Positions 1 to 7,695 of a DNA stretch of 43,571 nucleotides are shown here, piece after piece (positions within the stretch are counted from its first letter, which is position 1; every line of letters starts with the position of its first letter). Source of the DNA: Terriglobales bacterium (GTDB taxonomy: Bacteria; Acidobacteriota; Terriglobia; Terriglobales; Acidobacteriaceae); assembly GCA_030038475.1 (NCBI GenBank), contig JASHOU010000088.1:1-43571 (forward strand), written 5' to 3'. Under the pieces are notes generated by a model that searched no databases, had not been told where the DNA came from, and was given only the letters and a program-made list of their open reading frames with translations. The translations under genes and the position numbers were made by a program.

Positions 1-297
1 CAGCCTGCGGTTCAGGATGCAAGCGTGGAGACCGGCAGGCGAGTTTTTGAAGGCACTGCCTGCATCAACTGTCATGCCGTGGCAGGAACGAATGCCGACG
101 GGCGTTTCGGTCCCGATCTTACTCACCTGATGAGCCGGGTCACGATCGCCTCCGGTGCGGCTCCGAACACACCAGAAAAGCTTCGCCTTTGGATTCAGGA
201 TCCGAACCAAATAAAGCCCGGCTCGCTGATGCCGGCCATGCAGTTGAGCAATGCAGATTTGGACGCAGTCGTAAGTTACATGGAGACGCTGCGTTAG
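1..297 (+). CDS. ctaC: Cytochrome c oxidase subunit II, C-terminal cytochrome c domain (5' truncated by window)
   Basis: The frame is open from base 1 and ends at 297, so only the last 98 residues are seen. They form a class I cytochrome c domain: a CINCH heme c site near residue 24 and a distal MPAM methionine near residue 78, followed by the usual C-terminal helix (SNADLDAVVSYMETL). The position directly before the subunit I gene, and family knowledge of caa3-type oxidases where subunit II carries a C-terminal cytochrome c, make this the end of subunit II. The fused heme would take electrons from the bc complex and hand them to the CuA centre, which lies in the unseen N-terminal part. A GTG at 25 could be mistaken for a start but sits inside the domain with no ribosome-binding site. 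Confidence 0.9.
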   Translation, partial: QPAVQDASVETGRRVFEGTACINCHAVAGTNADGRFGPDLTHLMSRVTIASGAAPNTPEKLRLWIQDPNQIKPGSLMPAMQLSNADLDAVVSYMETLR

Positions 298-315
298 AGG
301 AATTGGAAGACCAAT

Positions 316-1989
316 ATGTCATCGAATGCGATCACGGTTCCCGGCGTGCAGATTGACGAGAAGCCTTGGGTCGACATCCTTCACGAGTGGGTGACCACGG
401 TTGATCACAAGCGGTTGGGTATTCTCTACATCGGTTACGCTCTGCTGTTTCTCGTAGTCGGCGGAATTGAAGCCATTATCATCCGCATCCAGCTGATGTA
501 CCCGCACAACGATTTTGTTTCGCCGCAGGTCTTCAACCGAATGTTCACCATGCACGGGACGACCATGATTTTTTTCGTGGCCATGCCAATCCTGTTTGGC
601 TTTGCCAACTATCTTGTGCCAGTGATGATCGGGGCTCGTGACATGGCATTTCCGCGGCTGAATGCCTTCAGTTTCTGGCTTTCGGCGCTGGGCGGATTTC
701 TTCTTTACTTCAGCCTAGTGGGCGCAAACGGGCTCTACGGTGCGGGCAACGCGCCGGACGTAGGATGGTGGGCCTATGCGCCTCTAACCGCGCCGGCCTT
801 TTCCCTGGGCCACAGCTCGGATTATTGGACGCTGGCGCTGCTGGTTTCCGGTTTTGGGAGCATTGGAACTGCCATCAATATCATCGCGACCATTCTCTGC
901 CTTCGCTGCCCGGGCATGACGCTCGGTCGCATGCCCTTGCTGGTCTGGCTCAACCTGGTGATGTCGGGAATGGTTCTGATCACGATCACTCCGCTATCCG
1001 CGGCACAGATCATGTTGCTGGTGGATCGGTATCTGGGTGGCCATTTTTTCGACGCGCAGGCCGGTGGGTCAGCTGTGCTGTGGATGCACTTCTTTTGGAT
1101 CTTCGGCCATCCCGAGGTCTACGTCCTGATCATTCCCTGCTTCGCGTTCATGTCGGAAATCATCCCGGTATTCTCCCGGAAACCGATTTTCGGATATCCG
1201 GTGATGGTAGCGGCTACGATTTGCATTGGCTTCGTGAGCATGAGCGTGTGGGCGCACCACATGTTCACCGTCGGAATGAACTCTTACGCGAACAGCTTTT
1301 TCGCAATCACTACGATGGCTGTCGGTGTTCCCACGGGGATTAAGATATTCAACTGGATCGGCACGATGTGGGGTGGCCGGATTCAGTTCAAAACTCCGAT
1401 GCTGTTCAGCATCGCATTTCTGTTCCAGTTCCTCATCGCCGGTTTAACCGGAATCATGTTGGGTTGTGTGCCCTTCGATTGGCAGCTGAGCTTGTCGTAT
1501 TTTGTGGTCGCCCACTTTCACTATGTGATCGTGGGAGGAATTTTGTTTGCCCTCTTTGGCGCATTCTATTACTGGTACCCGAAATTCACCGGAAGAATGT
1601 TGAGCGAAACCCTCGGCAAATGGCATTTTTGGCTTTTCCTGATCGGCTTCCACATGACATTCGACCTGATGCACATTCCGGGGCTGCTGGGAATGCCGCG
1701 CAGAATCTACACCTACGAGCCCGGGCGTGGCTGGGACACCTTGAATCTGCTGATCACCATCGGCGCGTTCATTCAGACGATTGCCGTGCTGGTGTTTGTG
1801 GCGAACCTGCTTATCTCTTATTTCAAGGGCGACAAGGCGGGCAATGATCCCTGGGACGCCTGGACGCTCGAATGGTCCATCAGCTCGCCGCCGCCCGCGT
1901 ATAACTTCGCCTCCATTCCAGTGGTCACGAGCCGGCGGCCGTTGTGGGACATGAAGCATCCCGAAGATCCAGACAGCCGGTACGAATAA
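316..1989 (+). CDS. ctaD: Cytochrome c oxidase subunit I (heme-copper oxidase, type A1)
   Basis: This 557-residue, 12-helix protein is the catalytic subunit reducing O2 to water with proton pumping. Visible ligands are His80 (FTMHGTT, heme a), His265 and Tyr269 in WIFGHPEVY (CuB and the cross-linked tyrosine), His314/His315 (WAHHMF, CuB) and His400/His402 (HFHYV, hemes a3 and a). Glu267 in HPEVY and the Asp in GARDMAFPR are the D-channel residues of type A1 oxidases. The C-terminus carries the usual extension (LEWSISSPPPAYNF). The ATG at 316 lies 18 bases after the subunit II stop behind a GAGG-type ribosome-binding site. Order II-I-III is typical of the aa3/caa3 operon. Confidence 0.98.
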   Translation: MSSNAITVPGVQIDEKPWVDILHEWVTTVDHKRLGILYIGYALLFLVVGGIEAIIIRIQLMYPHNDFVSPQVFNRMFTMHGTTMIFFVAMPILFGFANYLVPVMIGARDMAFPRLNAFSFWLSALGGFLLYFSLVGANGLYGAGNAPDVGWWAYAPLTAPAFSLGHSSDYWTLALLVSGFGSIGTAINIIATILCLRCPGMTLGRMPLLVWLNLVMSGMVLITITPLSAAQIMLLVDRYLGGHFFDAQAGGSAVLWMHFFWIFGHPEVYVLIIPCFAFMSEIIPVFSRKPIFGYPVMVAATICIGFVSMSVWAHHMFTVGMNSYANSFFAITTMAVGVPTGIKIFNWIGTMWGGRIQFKTPMLFSIAFLFQFLIAGLTGIMLGCVPFDWQLSLSYFVVAHFHYVIVGGILFALFGAFYYWYPKFTGRMLSETLGKWHFWLFLIGFHMTFDLMHIPGLLGMPRRIYTYEPGRGWDTLNLLITIGAFIQTIAVLVFVANLLISYFKGDKAGNDPWDAWTLEWSISSPPPAYNFASIPVVTSRRPLWDMKHPEDPDSRYE

Positions 1990-2001
1990 AGGAAGAAAGC
2001 A

Positions 2002-2598
2002 ATGAGCGCAATCGCAAGTCCGTTCCCTGAGGCGCCACCGAACTGGAACCTTCCCTATCGCGGCAAGGTCGCGATGGCCTGCCTCATTATCGCCGAGTCT
2101 GCTATCTTCACCATCTTTGTGGTTGCGTATCTGTTCTATGTGGGAAAGAGCCTCAGCGGACCGACTCCGCGCGAAGTGCTCGAGGTTCCGATCTTCTACA
2201 CCATCTGCCTGTTGTCGAGCAGCCTAACAATGCATTTTGCCGCGAAGTCGCTTGCGCGCGACAGAGCGGGCGCATTTCTCGGCTTATGGCTCTTCACCAT
2301 CGTCCTAGGCGGCTTGTTCCTGTTTGGCACGGCGCAGGAGTGGCACCGCCTCATTTATGAGCACGGCTTGACGATCTCAACCAACCTGTTTGGGACGACC
2401 TACTATTCGCTGGTCGGACTGCACGCCTTTCACGTCACCGCGGGTCTGATCATGCTGCTGGCTGTCGCGATTTTTGCTTTCGCCGGACGGGTGCGGATGC
2501 AAGAGTCACATCGGGTAGAAGTGCTCGCCATGTACTGGCACTTTGTCGACGCCGTTTGGGTGGTCGTTTTCACCGTTGTTTACGTGCTGGGGCGCTGA
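2002..2598 (+). CDS. ctaE: Cytochrome c oxidase subunit III
   Basis: The 198-residue integral membrane protein has about five hydrophobic helices and the family features of a short (five-helix) subunit III: MACLIIAESAIFTIF in the first helix, GLHAFHVTAGLIML in the middle, and the final EVLAMYWHFVDAVWVVVFTVVY helix. Subunit III stabilises the binuclear centre and proton uptake of subunit I. It starts 12 bases after ctaD behind AAAGGAAG and is followed after 9 bases by the next gene, so it is translated within the same operon. Confidence 0.96.
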   Translation: MSAIASPFPEAPPNWNLPYRGKVAMACLIIAESAIFTIFVVAYLFYVGKSLSGPTPREVLEVPIFYTICLLSSSLTMHFAAKSLARDRAGAFLGLWLFTIVLGGLFLFGTAQEWHRLIYEHGLTISTNLFGTTYYSLVGLHAFHVTAGLIMLLAVAIFAFAGRVRMQESHRVEVLAMYWHFVDAVWVVVFTVVYVLGR

Positions 2599-2607
2599 GG
2601 GAGAACC

Positions 2608-3474
2608 ATGACAACATTGCCGACAACTCAGCCGATAAGCGAAGACCCTCGGACTCCGCGCGAGATTGAAATGCCCGCGCCGACTGCGTGGCCTTTAGTC
2701 TTGGCGTTAGGCTTCACCCTGCTGTTTGCGGGCCTGGTCACAAGCCAGTCGGTCACCGTTCTTGGCGCTGTACTTTCTCTTGCAGGTTGCGTTGGCTGGT
2801 TTCGCGAAGTCTTGCCTCGCGAGCACGAAGAGGTTGTGCCCGTGGTTCCCGATGACACTCGTATAACTACCGAGCGCCGGATTGTGGAGATGATTCCCAT
2901 AGCACATTCTGCACGAGCCTGGCTCCCGATAAAGACTTATCCAGTGTCGGCGGGCGTGAAGGGCGGACTGGCGGGGAGCGTAGCCATGGCGGTGCTGGCG
3001 TGCACCTACGGCGTGTTGAAGGCCGGAAGTATCTGGTACCCGATCAATCTGCTTGCGGCGGTCGACTACTCCGAGTCGCTGAAGCTCGGGCCAACACAGT
3101 TGTATTCCTTCCACGCGGACGCCTTCGCGATTGCCTTGGTCGTGCACATCCTCGTGTCTGCGCTGGTCGGTTTGCTCTATGGTGCGATGCTTCCGATGTT
3201 CGCGCGGCACCCGATCGTGCTGGGGGGCCTGATCGGCCCGGTCCTGTGGTCGGGGCTGCTGTACACATGCTTGGGCCTGGTCAATCCGTTACTGGCGAGC
3301 CGTATTGATTGGCCCTGGTTTATTGCGTCGCAGGTGGCCTTCGGAATCGTCGCGGGTTTCGTCGTGGTGCGCCAGTCGCCCATGCCGACCCGCGAGAATC
3401 TGTCATTCGCGATACGAGCCGGGATCGAGGCTCCGGGACTTACCCCGCCACGGGAAGGAGACAAGCGCCCGTGA
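2608..3474 (+). CDS. Membrane protein with subunit-IV-like N-terminus, in the oxidase operon
   Basis: The protein has 288 residues. Residues about 24-70 form two helices followed by WFREVLPREHEE, the layout of small oxidase subunit IV proteins. After a soluble linker (about 70-115) come roughly four more hydrophobic segments, including VAMAVLACTYGVLKAGSIWYP and SALVGLLYGAMLPMF. I do not recognise the second part; no heme-binding Cys pair or metal motif is visible. Its place between ctaE and the diheme cytochrome gene, with a 4-base GTGA overlap into the latter, argues for an accessory subunit or a contact between oxidase and bc complex. That role is inference. Confidence 0.75.
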   Translation: MTTLPTTQPISEDPRTPREIEMPAPTAWPLVLALGFTLLFAGLVTSQSVTVLGAVLSLAGCVGWFREVLPREHEEVVPVVPDDTRITTERRIVEMIPIAHSARAWLPIKTYPVSAGVKGGLAGSVAMAVLACTYGVLKAGSIWYPINLLAAVDYSESLKLGPTQLYSFHADAFAIALVVHILVSALVGLLYGAMLPMFARHPIVLGGLIGPVLWSGLLYTCLGLVNPLLASRIDWPWFIASQVAFGIVAGFVVVRQSPMPTRENLSFAIRAGIEAPGLTPPREGDKRP

Positions 3475-4199
3475 ACCGATTTCGCTCGCTAGGTACCGCC
3501 GCAGTGCTCAGCCTGCTGCTCTCGGCTTGCAGCTCTACTCCGCCGGGCCAGCCTCAAAAGGATGCAGAGCCGGTCGCTCCGAGCCAGGTTATGAAATTTA
3601 CCACTCTCTATGCGCAAAACTGCTCGGGCTGCCACGGCGCGCAAGGGCGCGGAGGAGCGGCGATCGCGCTGGCAGATCCGGTTTATCTCGCCATTGTGGA
3701 TCAGGCGTCCGTGCGCAAAGTGATCGCCAACGGCGTTCATGGCACCACGATGCCGGGCTTCGCCGAGAGCGCGGGCGGAATGCTGACCGATAAACAGGTC
3801 GATGCGATTACCAGCGGAATATTTTCAAACTGGGTGCGGAAGGGAATTCTCGACGGAAGCAATCCGCCTTCCTATGCGGCGAAAACTGCCGCTAACGCGG
3901 CGAATGGCAAACTCGCTTACCGCACCTATTGTGCATCTTGCCACGGCCCTGAAGGCGAGGGCGGCCGGAAAGGCAGCGCCATCACCAACGATTCATTTTT
4001 GGCGCTCGTGAGCGATCAGGGGCTGCGTACGATCGTCATCACGGGCCGGCCTGAATTGGGCGCGCCCGACTGGCGCGGAAACGTTCCCGGAAAACCGATG
4101 ACCGACCAGGAGATCACCGATGTTGTCGCGTGGCTCGCATCGCGCCGCGTGCAAAATCCTGGGCAGCCATATTCCGCCTCAAACTACGCGCAACCTTAG
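3471..4199 (+). CDS. Diheme c-type cytochrome lipoprotein
   Basis: The GTG at 3471 overlaps the previous stop and has a strong GGAAGGAG site, so it is preferred over longer in-frame starts that lack a signal peptide. The 242-residue product has an N-terminal hydrophobic segment with the lipobox LLSAC (Cys20), then two cytochrome c domains with CSGCH (51-55) and CASCH (154-158). The sequence GTTMPGF supplies a likely distal Met for heme 1, and the PMTDQE region one for heme 2. Encoded between the oxidase and the Rieske/cytochrome b genes, it probably stands in for cytochrome c1 or c, tethered to the membrane, and carries electrons from Rieske to subunit II. Confidence 0.92.
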   Translation: MNRFRSLGTAAVLSLLLSACSSTPPGQPQKDAEPVAPSQVMKFTTLYAQNCSGCHGAQGRGGAAIALADPVYLAIVDQASVRKVIANGVHGTTMPGFAESAGGMLTDKQVDAITSGIFSNWVRKGILDGSNPPSYAAKTAANAANGKLAYRTYCASCHGPEGEGGRKGSAITNDSFLALVSDQGLRTIVITGRPELGAPDWRGNVPGKPMTDQEITDVVAWLASRRVQNPGQPYSASNYAQP

Positions 4200-4209
4200 G
4201 AGTTCAGAT

Positions 4210-4782
4210 ATGTCCACGAAAACTGTCCTTGTTCCGTCGAGTGACGCAACCATCTCCCGCCGTGGGTTCTTCATGAAGCTGGGAATTCTCTTCAACGGAT
4301 TCGCGGCTCTGGTGCTGGCGGTGCCGGTTGTTGGCTTTCTGCTTTCTTCGATTACGCGCGGGCGCGGGAACAGCTATCTCGCCTGGGTCCCGCTCGGTCG
4401 CATTGACGAATTTCCTGAGGGCCAGACGCGGCTGGCTACCTTTCGCAATCTTAACGTCATGCCCACCGATGGTAAGACGGTGGACACTGCCTGCTGGGTG
4501 CGGCGTGTCGCGGGTGAAACGTTCCAGGTCTTTGCCATTAACTGCGCTCATCTCGGGTGCCCCGTACGCTGGTTTCCCCAATCTGGGCTATTCATGTGTC
4601 CCTGTCACGGTGGAGCTTACTACCGGGACGGCGCGCGCGCGTCAGGACCGCCGGAGCGGGGGTTGTTTCAGTATCCCTATAAAGTTGAGAACGGCTTGAT
4701 CAGCATTCAGGCTGGTGAGTTGCCGACGCCGGGAGCGGCGATCGCCTCACTCACCGGAGAGAAACCGCCATGCGCATCATGA
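4210..4782 (+). CDS. qcrA: Rieske [2Fe-2S] protein of the quinol:cytochrome c reductase
   Basis: This 190-residue protein starts at the ATG at 4210, six bases behind TAGGAG; an upstream in-frame ATG overlaps the previous gene and is rejected. It has a Tat-type motif (SRRGFFMKLG, residues 17-26), one transmembrane helix (about 28-50), and the two cluster boxes CAHLGC (112-117) and CPCHGG (130-135) giving the Cys/His ligands. The Gly-Pro turn (SGPPERGL) is present. It takes one electron from quinol and passes it to cytochrome c. The gene overlaps the cytochrome b gene by 13 bases, implying coupled translation. Confidence 0.96.
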   Translation: MSTKTVLVPSSDATISRRGFFMKLGILFNGFAALVLAVPVVGFLLSSITRGRGNSYLAWVPLGRIDEFPEGQTRLATFRNLNVMPTDGKTVDTACWVRRVAGETFQVFAINCAHLGCPVRWFPQSGLFMCPCHGGAYYRDGARASGPPERGLFQYPYKVENGLISIQAGELPTPGAAIASLTGEKPPCAS

Positions 4783-6293
4783 ATGCCAAAATCGGGCCGG
4801 CAGTGGCAAAAATCGGCGAATGGTTCGACCGTCGCCTGCAGTTGGCGGCGCCGATTCGCGAGGCCGCTGAACATCCGGTGCCGCGGAAGACGGCGAGTTG
4901 GTTCTACGTGTTCGGCAGCGCCGCGCTCACCGTCTTCCTTCTCCAGGTGGTGACGGGAATTCTGCTGGCTTTGATCTACGTGCCTTCGGCGGGCCAGGCT
5001 TGGAGCAGTTTGCAGGCCCTCAACCACGACGTCGCGCTCGGGTGGTTCATCCGCGCCATGCATGGATGGGGCTCCAACTTCATGGTGGCGATTGTGCTCA
5101 TTCACATGGTGCAGGTGTTTCTGTTCGGGGCCTATAAATTCCCGCGGGAGCTCACCTGGATCATCGGCGTTTTCCTGTTGTTGATGACCTTGGGGATGGC
5201 CTTCAGCGGACAGGTGCTGCGCTTCGATCAGGACGCTTACTGGGGATTGGGAATCGGCGCTTCGATCTCCAGCCGCGTCCCGATCATCGGCCCCGCGGCG
5301 GTTAAGCTGCTGCTGGGTGGCCCGATCATCGCGGGCGCAACCCTCTCCCGATTTTTTGCGCTGCATGTGTTCGTAATTCCTGGAATGTTGATCGCGTTCG
5401 TGGGTCTTCATCTCCTGATGGTGCTGAAGCTGGGCATCAACGAATGGCCGATGCCGGGACGCATCGTAAAGCGAGCCACCTATGAACGTGAATATCACGA
5501 GCTGACCAAGCAAGACGGCGCGCCATTCGTCCCGTATGCGATCTGGAAGGATATGTTCTTCACGGCGTTCATCATCCTCGCGATCGCCGCGTGCGCTTTC
5601 TACTTTGGTCCATTTGGACCGACTGGACAGCCCGATCCGACGATCATTCAGACCGCTCCCAAGCCGGATTACTTTTTCCTGTGGCTCTACGCTTTGCTGT
5701 CACTGCTTCCTCCGTCGATGGAGACGCCGTTCCTGCTGATCGCTCCTGTGTTGGTCATCCTTGCGCTGATTCTCCTGCCGTTTCTTTCTGGGGAGGGAGA
5801 AAAGAGCTGGAAGCGCAGGCCCATTGCGGTTCTCACGGTTCTGCTGATTGCCATTACCCTCGGAACTTTCACCCGCCTGGCGCAGTTCGCGCCGTGGAGT
5901 CCACACATGAATGCGTGGAGCGGAGATCCTGTCCCGGACCGTTTCGTACATGGCACAACTGCACTGCAACGGCAGGGTGCGCTGGTATTTCAGTTCAAAC
6001 AGTGCCGCAACTGCCACTCCCTTGGCAATACCGGCGGGCAGCGCGGGCCGGCCCTCGACAGCGTCGCCGTGCGATTGACGCACGACCAGCTCATCCGCCA
6101 GGTGATTCAAGGCGGCGGCAACATGCCTGCCTATGGAAACAACTTGAGTCCAGCAGAGACCACGGCACTCGTAGCATTTCTGGAAACGTTGCATCCCGCA
6201 GGGCAATCTCCGGCGCGCGATGCAGCACGCGACATAGCGCTCGGCGATAGCAGCCAGAAAACTTCCGGCGGTCCAAGAAGAGACAAAAGATAG
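4770..6293 (+). CDS. qcrB: Cytochrome b fused to a C-terminal cytochrome c domain
   Basis: The 507-residue protein is a full cytochrome b followed by a heme c domain. Helices about 45-370 carry the paired histidines of the two b hemes (RAMHGW and VLIHMVQ in one helix region, LHVFVIPG and LHLLMV in another). After a transmembrane helix near 345-370 a soluble domain begins, with CRNCH at 412-416 and a GGGNMPAYG methionine region near 450, typical of class I cytochrome c. Cytochrome b - c fusions are known from other bc complexes, but here a separate diheme cytochrome is also encoded just upstream, giving at least four heme c sites in the operon. The last codons run into a tandem heptamer repeat. 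Confidence 0.95.
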   Translation: MRIMNAKIGPAVAKIGEWFDRRLQLAAPIREAAEHPVPRKTASWFYVFGSAALTVFLLQVVTGILLALIYVPSAGQAWSSLQALNHDVALGWFIRAMHGWGSNFMVAIVLIHMVQVFLFGAYKFPRELTWIIGVFLLLMTLGMAFSGQVLRFDQDAYWGLGIGASISSRVPIIGPAAVKLLLGGPIIAGATLSRFFALHVFVIPGMLIAFVGLHLLMVLKLGINEWPMPGRIVKRATYEREYHELTKQDGAPFVPYAIWKDMFFTAFIILAIAACAFYFGPFGPTGQPDPTIIQTAPKPDYFFLWLYALLSLLPPSMETPFLLIAPVLVILALILLPFLSGEGEKSWKRRPIAVLTVLLIAITLGTFTRLAQFAPWSPHMNAWSGDPVPDRFVHGTTALQRQGALVFQFKQCRNCHSLGNTGGQRGPALDSVAVRLTHDQLIRQVIQGGGNMPAYGNNLSPAETTALVAFLETLHPAGQSPARDAARDIALGDSSQKTSGGPRRDKR

Positions 6294-6329
6294 AAGACAA
6301 AAGATAGAAGACAAAAGATAGAAGACAGT
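6281..6329 (+). repeat. Seven-base-period tandem repeat over the qcrB stop codon
   Basis: AGACAAA and AGATAGA alternate three times without error from 6281 to 6322 (three perfect 14-base units), followed by AGACAGT. The first unit contains the TAG stop of qcrB, and the array ends three bases before the ctaG start. It leaves ctaG without an obvious Shine-Dalgarno site apart from purine-rich repeat sequence. Confidence 0.95.
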
Positions 6330-6331
6330 CG

Positions 6332-7210
6332 ATGCTCCATACCCATCACGTGGCTTTCGAATCATTTTCGGTTTCCGCCGTCTTGATTGTCGCTGCACTC
6401 GTCTACCTGCGTGGATGGGTTCGTATTCGCAGGCGTAGGGTGGAAACAATCCAGGGCTGGCACGCCGCCCGTTTTCTTCTCGGACTGTTCTTCGTCTGGC
6501 TTGCACTGGCTTCACCAATCGCGGCGCTCGATCACGAACTGCTGACGGTGCACATGATTCAGCATTTGCTGCTCATGACGCTGGCTCCTCCGTTAATCTG
6601 GCTTGGCACGCCTATGAGGCCGCTGCTGCACGGACTGCCACAACGACTCCTGCCGCAACGATTCCTGGCAAGGCCAATCAGCCAATTGTTTCACTCGATA
6701 CCAGCACAGCGACTGGGAAGGGCAATGGCACAGCCCGCGGTTGGCTGGCTTGCGGCCACAGCCACATTGATTGGGTGGCATATTCCTGTGGTGTTTATGC
6801 TGGGGTTGCGATCTGAAGCCTGGCATGCGATGGAACAAGCGTCGTTCCTGACATCCGGACTTCTTTTCTGGTGGCCGGTAGTTCATCCATGGCCAACGGC
6901 CTCGCATCGGTCAGAGTGGCTGATCCTCTTATATCTGTTTCTTGCTACAGTACCGTGCGACATTCTCTCCGGGTTTCTTGTCTTTTGTGATCGTGTGGTC
7001 TACCCGGTTTATTTCTCGTCACCGCGCCCGCTCGGATTTTCCGCTCTTGAAGACCAGCAGTGTGCCGCTGCATTGATGTGGACCTGCGTCACCGTCGTTT
7101 ATCTCATCGCGGGGACAGTTCTCACGGCCCGCTTACTCTCGCCTGAGGCTCTCGCCACAAACAATGCGAGGGAGGAAAACTGTCGTCCTGCATTTGGACA
7201 ACTGAGATAG
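6332..7210 (+). CDS. ctaG: CtaG-type cytochrome c oxidase assembly factor (caa3 CtaG family)
   Basis: The 292-residue protein has about seven transmembrane segments and the signature of the caa3_CtaG family: LASPIAALDHELLTVHMIQH, then LLMTLAPPLIWLG, and the conserved HPWP/FLATVPCDILSGFL region. Family members are needed to assemble the copper centre of the oxidase. It closes the respiratory operon 38 bases after qcrB. This is the Bacillus-type CtaG, not the unrelated Cox11/CtaG. The last 20 or so residues (NNAREENCRPAFGQLR) are polar and lie next to a decayed ctaB on the other strand, so they may be a recent extension. Confidence 0.93.
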   Translation: MLHTHHVAFESFSVSAVLIVAALVYLRGWVRIRRRRVETIQGWHAARFLLGLFFVWLALASPIAALDHELLTVHMIQHLLLMTLAPPLIWLGTPMRPLLHGLPQRLLPQRFLARPISQLFHSIPAQRLGRAMAQPAVGWLAATATLIGWHIPVVFMLGLRSEAWHAMEQASFLTSGLLFWWPVVHPWPTASHRSEWLILLYLFLATVPCDILSGFLVFCDRVVYPVYFSSPRPLGFSALEDQQCAAALMWTCVTVVYLIAGTVLTARLLSPEALATNNAREENCRPAFGQLR

Positions 7211-7355
7211 AAGCCAGCAACGTTATGATCAAAATCAGGAAATTGACTTCCGGCTTGGTGAGGGTCCAGTGGTCAGAGACCAGTGTGCATGCTGAAACAA
7301 GACGGCCTTCCGCCGCGGGCGCATTGAGCACGGTGACAGCGAGCTTGCTCGACAT
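7199..7355 (-). pseudogene. ctaB: Heme O synthase (protoheme IX farnesyltransferase) N-terminal remnant
   Basis: From the ATG at 7355, behind a preserved GGAG site, about 45 codons encode a recognisable CtaB start: DHWTLTKPEVNFLILIIT matches the family's first conserved segment. Directly after it the frame breaks: the next frame continues AGFYLS, the expected sequence, which fits loss of one base near 7215. No homology continues once the opposite-strand ctaG begins. About 250 residues of the normal roughly 300 are absent. The organism must have another heme O source, because the aa3 oxidase genes look intact. The end coordinate is approximate. Confidence 0.75.
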
Positions 7356-7695
7356 TTAGATTAATCTCCACACTCGACCGAGTCGTCTGTGTCGACGCAC
7401 TGAGTGGCGAATCCGAATTAATGGTGCAGGGAACTGCCGATACCAGGGCCAAAACCGAGCGAATAAGCCCGTCCGCAGAAGTGGCTGCCATCATAATTCG
7501 GTTGTTCTCTTCTGAACAGCGGCGTTCGGAAACGGACATCGAGCAGCCCTTTTTGCCTGTATTAACCACGCCTTATCTCCCGCGTTTCAATGGATTGTGA
7601 GTTGCACAGCTTCGGCGTGACAATTGCGTCCTCTGCTGTTCAGGCCGTTTGGGGCCAAAGTTTCGGGCCTGGATTCAGCGCCATTGGAAAATCTT
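7356..7695. other. Intergenic region with no convincing gene
   Basis: This stretch of about 340 bases separates the ctaB remnant from the ADOP permease. Short open frames exist on both strands (for example an ATG at 7421 running to about 7600), but none has a ribosome-binding site or recognisable sequence. It must hold the promoter of the permease gene and the former ctaB promoter; I cannot place either with confidence. Confidence 0.5.

Noticed and set aside
3309-3470. Long N-terminal extension of the diheme cytochrome
   Set aside because: It overlaps the previous gene in another frame, and GTG 3471 has the ribosome-binding site and the lipoprotein signal.
4707-5513. 268-residue open frame opposite qcrB
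   Set aside because: His/Arg/Gln-rich antisense shadow of cytochrome b.
7421-7600. Small open frame of 59 codons in the gap before the permease
   Set aside because: No ribosome-binding site and no recognisable sequence.
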